The translations under genes were made by a program, and so were the position numbers. The notes beneath the pieces are model-generated. The model did no database searches and had not been told where the DNA came from. It saw nothing but the letters and a program-made list of their open reading frames with translations. From an uncultured Atopobium sp. (GTDB taxonomy: Bacteria; Actinomycetota; Coriobacteriia; Coriobacteriales; Atopobiaceae): a stretch of 23,429 bases of DNA. Where the stretch lies: assembly GCA_946647055.1 (NCBI GenBank), contig CAMPCT010000011.1:1-23429 (forward strand), given 5' to 3'. Shown piece by piece: positions 22,995 through 23,429 of the stretch (position 1 is the first letter of the stretch; every line of letters begins with the position of its first letter).

Positions 22995-23209
22995 ACGTCC
23001 ACCTCCAACTCGCACATGCGGTCGCGGTACTTCCATTGGTCACCGTCAATGCATTGGTCCTCGTACAGCTCTCGCAACAGCTCGCGGAGCCTGTCGTTGT
23101 CGGTCTGAGCCTTGAGCAGCTTCACAAGCCAGTCGGCCAGCTGCTTGTGGTAGGCGTCGCCCTCTTCGGCCAGCTTTGACTCGTGGGCGATTGCCTCGAT
23201 GATGGTCAT
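22991..23209 (-). CDS. Hypothetical small helical protein, 72 residues
   Basis: A 72-residue acidic protein rich in Leu, Glu and Lys, with a heptad-like stretch LADWLVKLLKAQTDNDRLRE and a C-terminal ECLEVDV-like acidic end (RMCELEVDV). No family is recognised. GAGGTG lies five to seven bases upstream of the ATG at 23209, which overlaps the previous stop as ATGA. The gene shares the gene-on-gene overlap pattern of its neighbours, so it is probably expressed in the same message. Confidence 0.75.
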   Translation of the reverse strand: MTIIEAIAHESKLAEEGDAYHKQLADWLVKLLKAQTDNDRLRELLRELYEDQCIDGDQWKYRDRMCELEVDV

Positions 23210-23429
23210 TCGGGCACCTCGATTCCCAACGGCTTCGCGCGCTCGTTCAGCTCGTGCTTCTTGTTGTCGGACGGGCAGCAGTCAATCGTGCACCAACTGA
23301 TGGTCGTGAGCGCGTCTCGCACTAGCTCCCGAAGCTTGACGTTCTCAGCTTCGGGCACATAGAACGTATACTCACTAGGCTCGCCGCCAACATCTCTGAC
23401 CGCACAGAACTCGTCTGGCAGCTCCTCGC
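23206..23429 (-). CDS. Hypothetical protein, 5' end cut by window edge
   Basis: Only the last 73 residues are visible, and the start lies beyond the right edge. The visible part has an ENVKLRELVRDALTTI helix, then a cysteine-containing WCTIDCCPSDN segment, and ends GIEVPE. ExNxKLRELVRD helices are common in small phage accessory proteins, often followed by a short cysteine motif, but I cannot name the family. It ends as an ATGA overlap with the next gene. Confidence 0.7.
   Translation of the reverse strand, partial: EELPDEFCAVRDVGGEPSEYTFYVPEAENVKLRELVRDALTTISWCTIDCCPSDNKKHELNERAKPLGIEVPE

Noticed and set aside
1..23429. CRISPR array, tRNA or insertion sequence
   Set aside because: No direct-repeat/spacer pattern, cloverleaf or transposase reading frame was found; all repeats are in-frame protein repeats.

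Overview
The window is part of a tailed-phage or prophage genome (siphovirus type). Every gene I can support lies on the minus strand, so transcription runs from the right edge to the left edge. GC content is high (above 60% by eye), Shine-Dalgarno sites are strong, and many neighbouring genes overlap by 1 to 14 bases. Head and tail families, the high GC and the small accessory genes point to a phage of a high-GC Gram-positive host. A gut Actinomycetota lineage such as Coriobacteriia is my best guess; that is inference from family resemblance, not proof. No integrase, repressor, lysis or replication gene is in the window, so lifestyle cannot be decided.

Right part (about 21.8-23.4 kb): a run of six small, tightly coupled accessory genes. 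They comprise a 5'-truncated hypothetical protein, two small hypotheticals, a DUF4406 / nucleoside 2-deoxyribosyltransferase-like protein, a 34-residue DUF3789-like membrane peptide, an unknown 105-residue protein, and a cysteine-rich MazG-like protein (seven reading frames in all with the MazG). A GC-rich hairpin followed by T4 ends this block.

Centre right (about 13.7-21.6 kb): the packaging and head module in canonical order. It holds small terminase, large terminase, portal, Phage_min_cap2-type minor head protein, scaffold, major capsid protein, head-tail connector, three small minor-capsid/neck proteins of the A118 type, and the tail tube. I see no head maturation protease, and a separate coiled-coil scaffold is present.

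Centre left (about 4.9-13.7 kb): the tail module. It has a tail assembly chaperone pair (second member Gp15-like), a 955-residue tape measure with seven 58-residue hydrophobic repeats, a 129-residue DUF6711-like protein where a Dit protein would be expected, and a 1493-residue tail hub built from tandem tryptophan-rich modules and two carbohydrate-binding-like modules.

Left part (1-4.9 kb): the host-recognition module. A DUF285/BspA-type leucine-rich-repeat protein is followed by a stalk-plus-SGNH esterase protein, a small beta-rich baseplate-type protein, and a collagen-like fibre protein cut by the window edge. Base composition drops visibly in the leucine-rich-repeat and esterase genes, as expected for receptor-binding genes that exchange between phages. 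The most distinctive features are this leucine-rich-repeat plus esterase adhesion set, the modular hub, and the long-period repeats in the tape measure.
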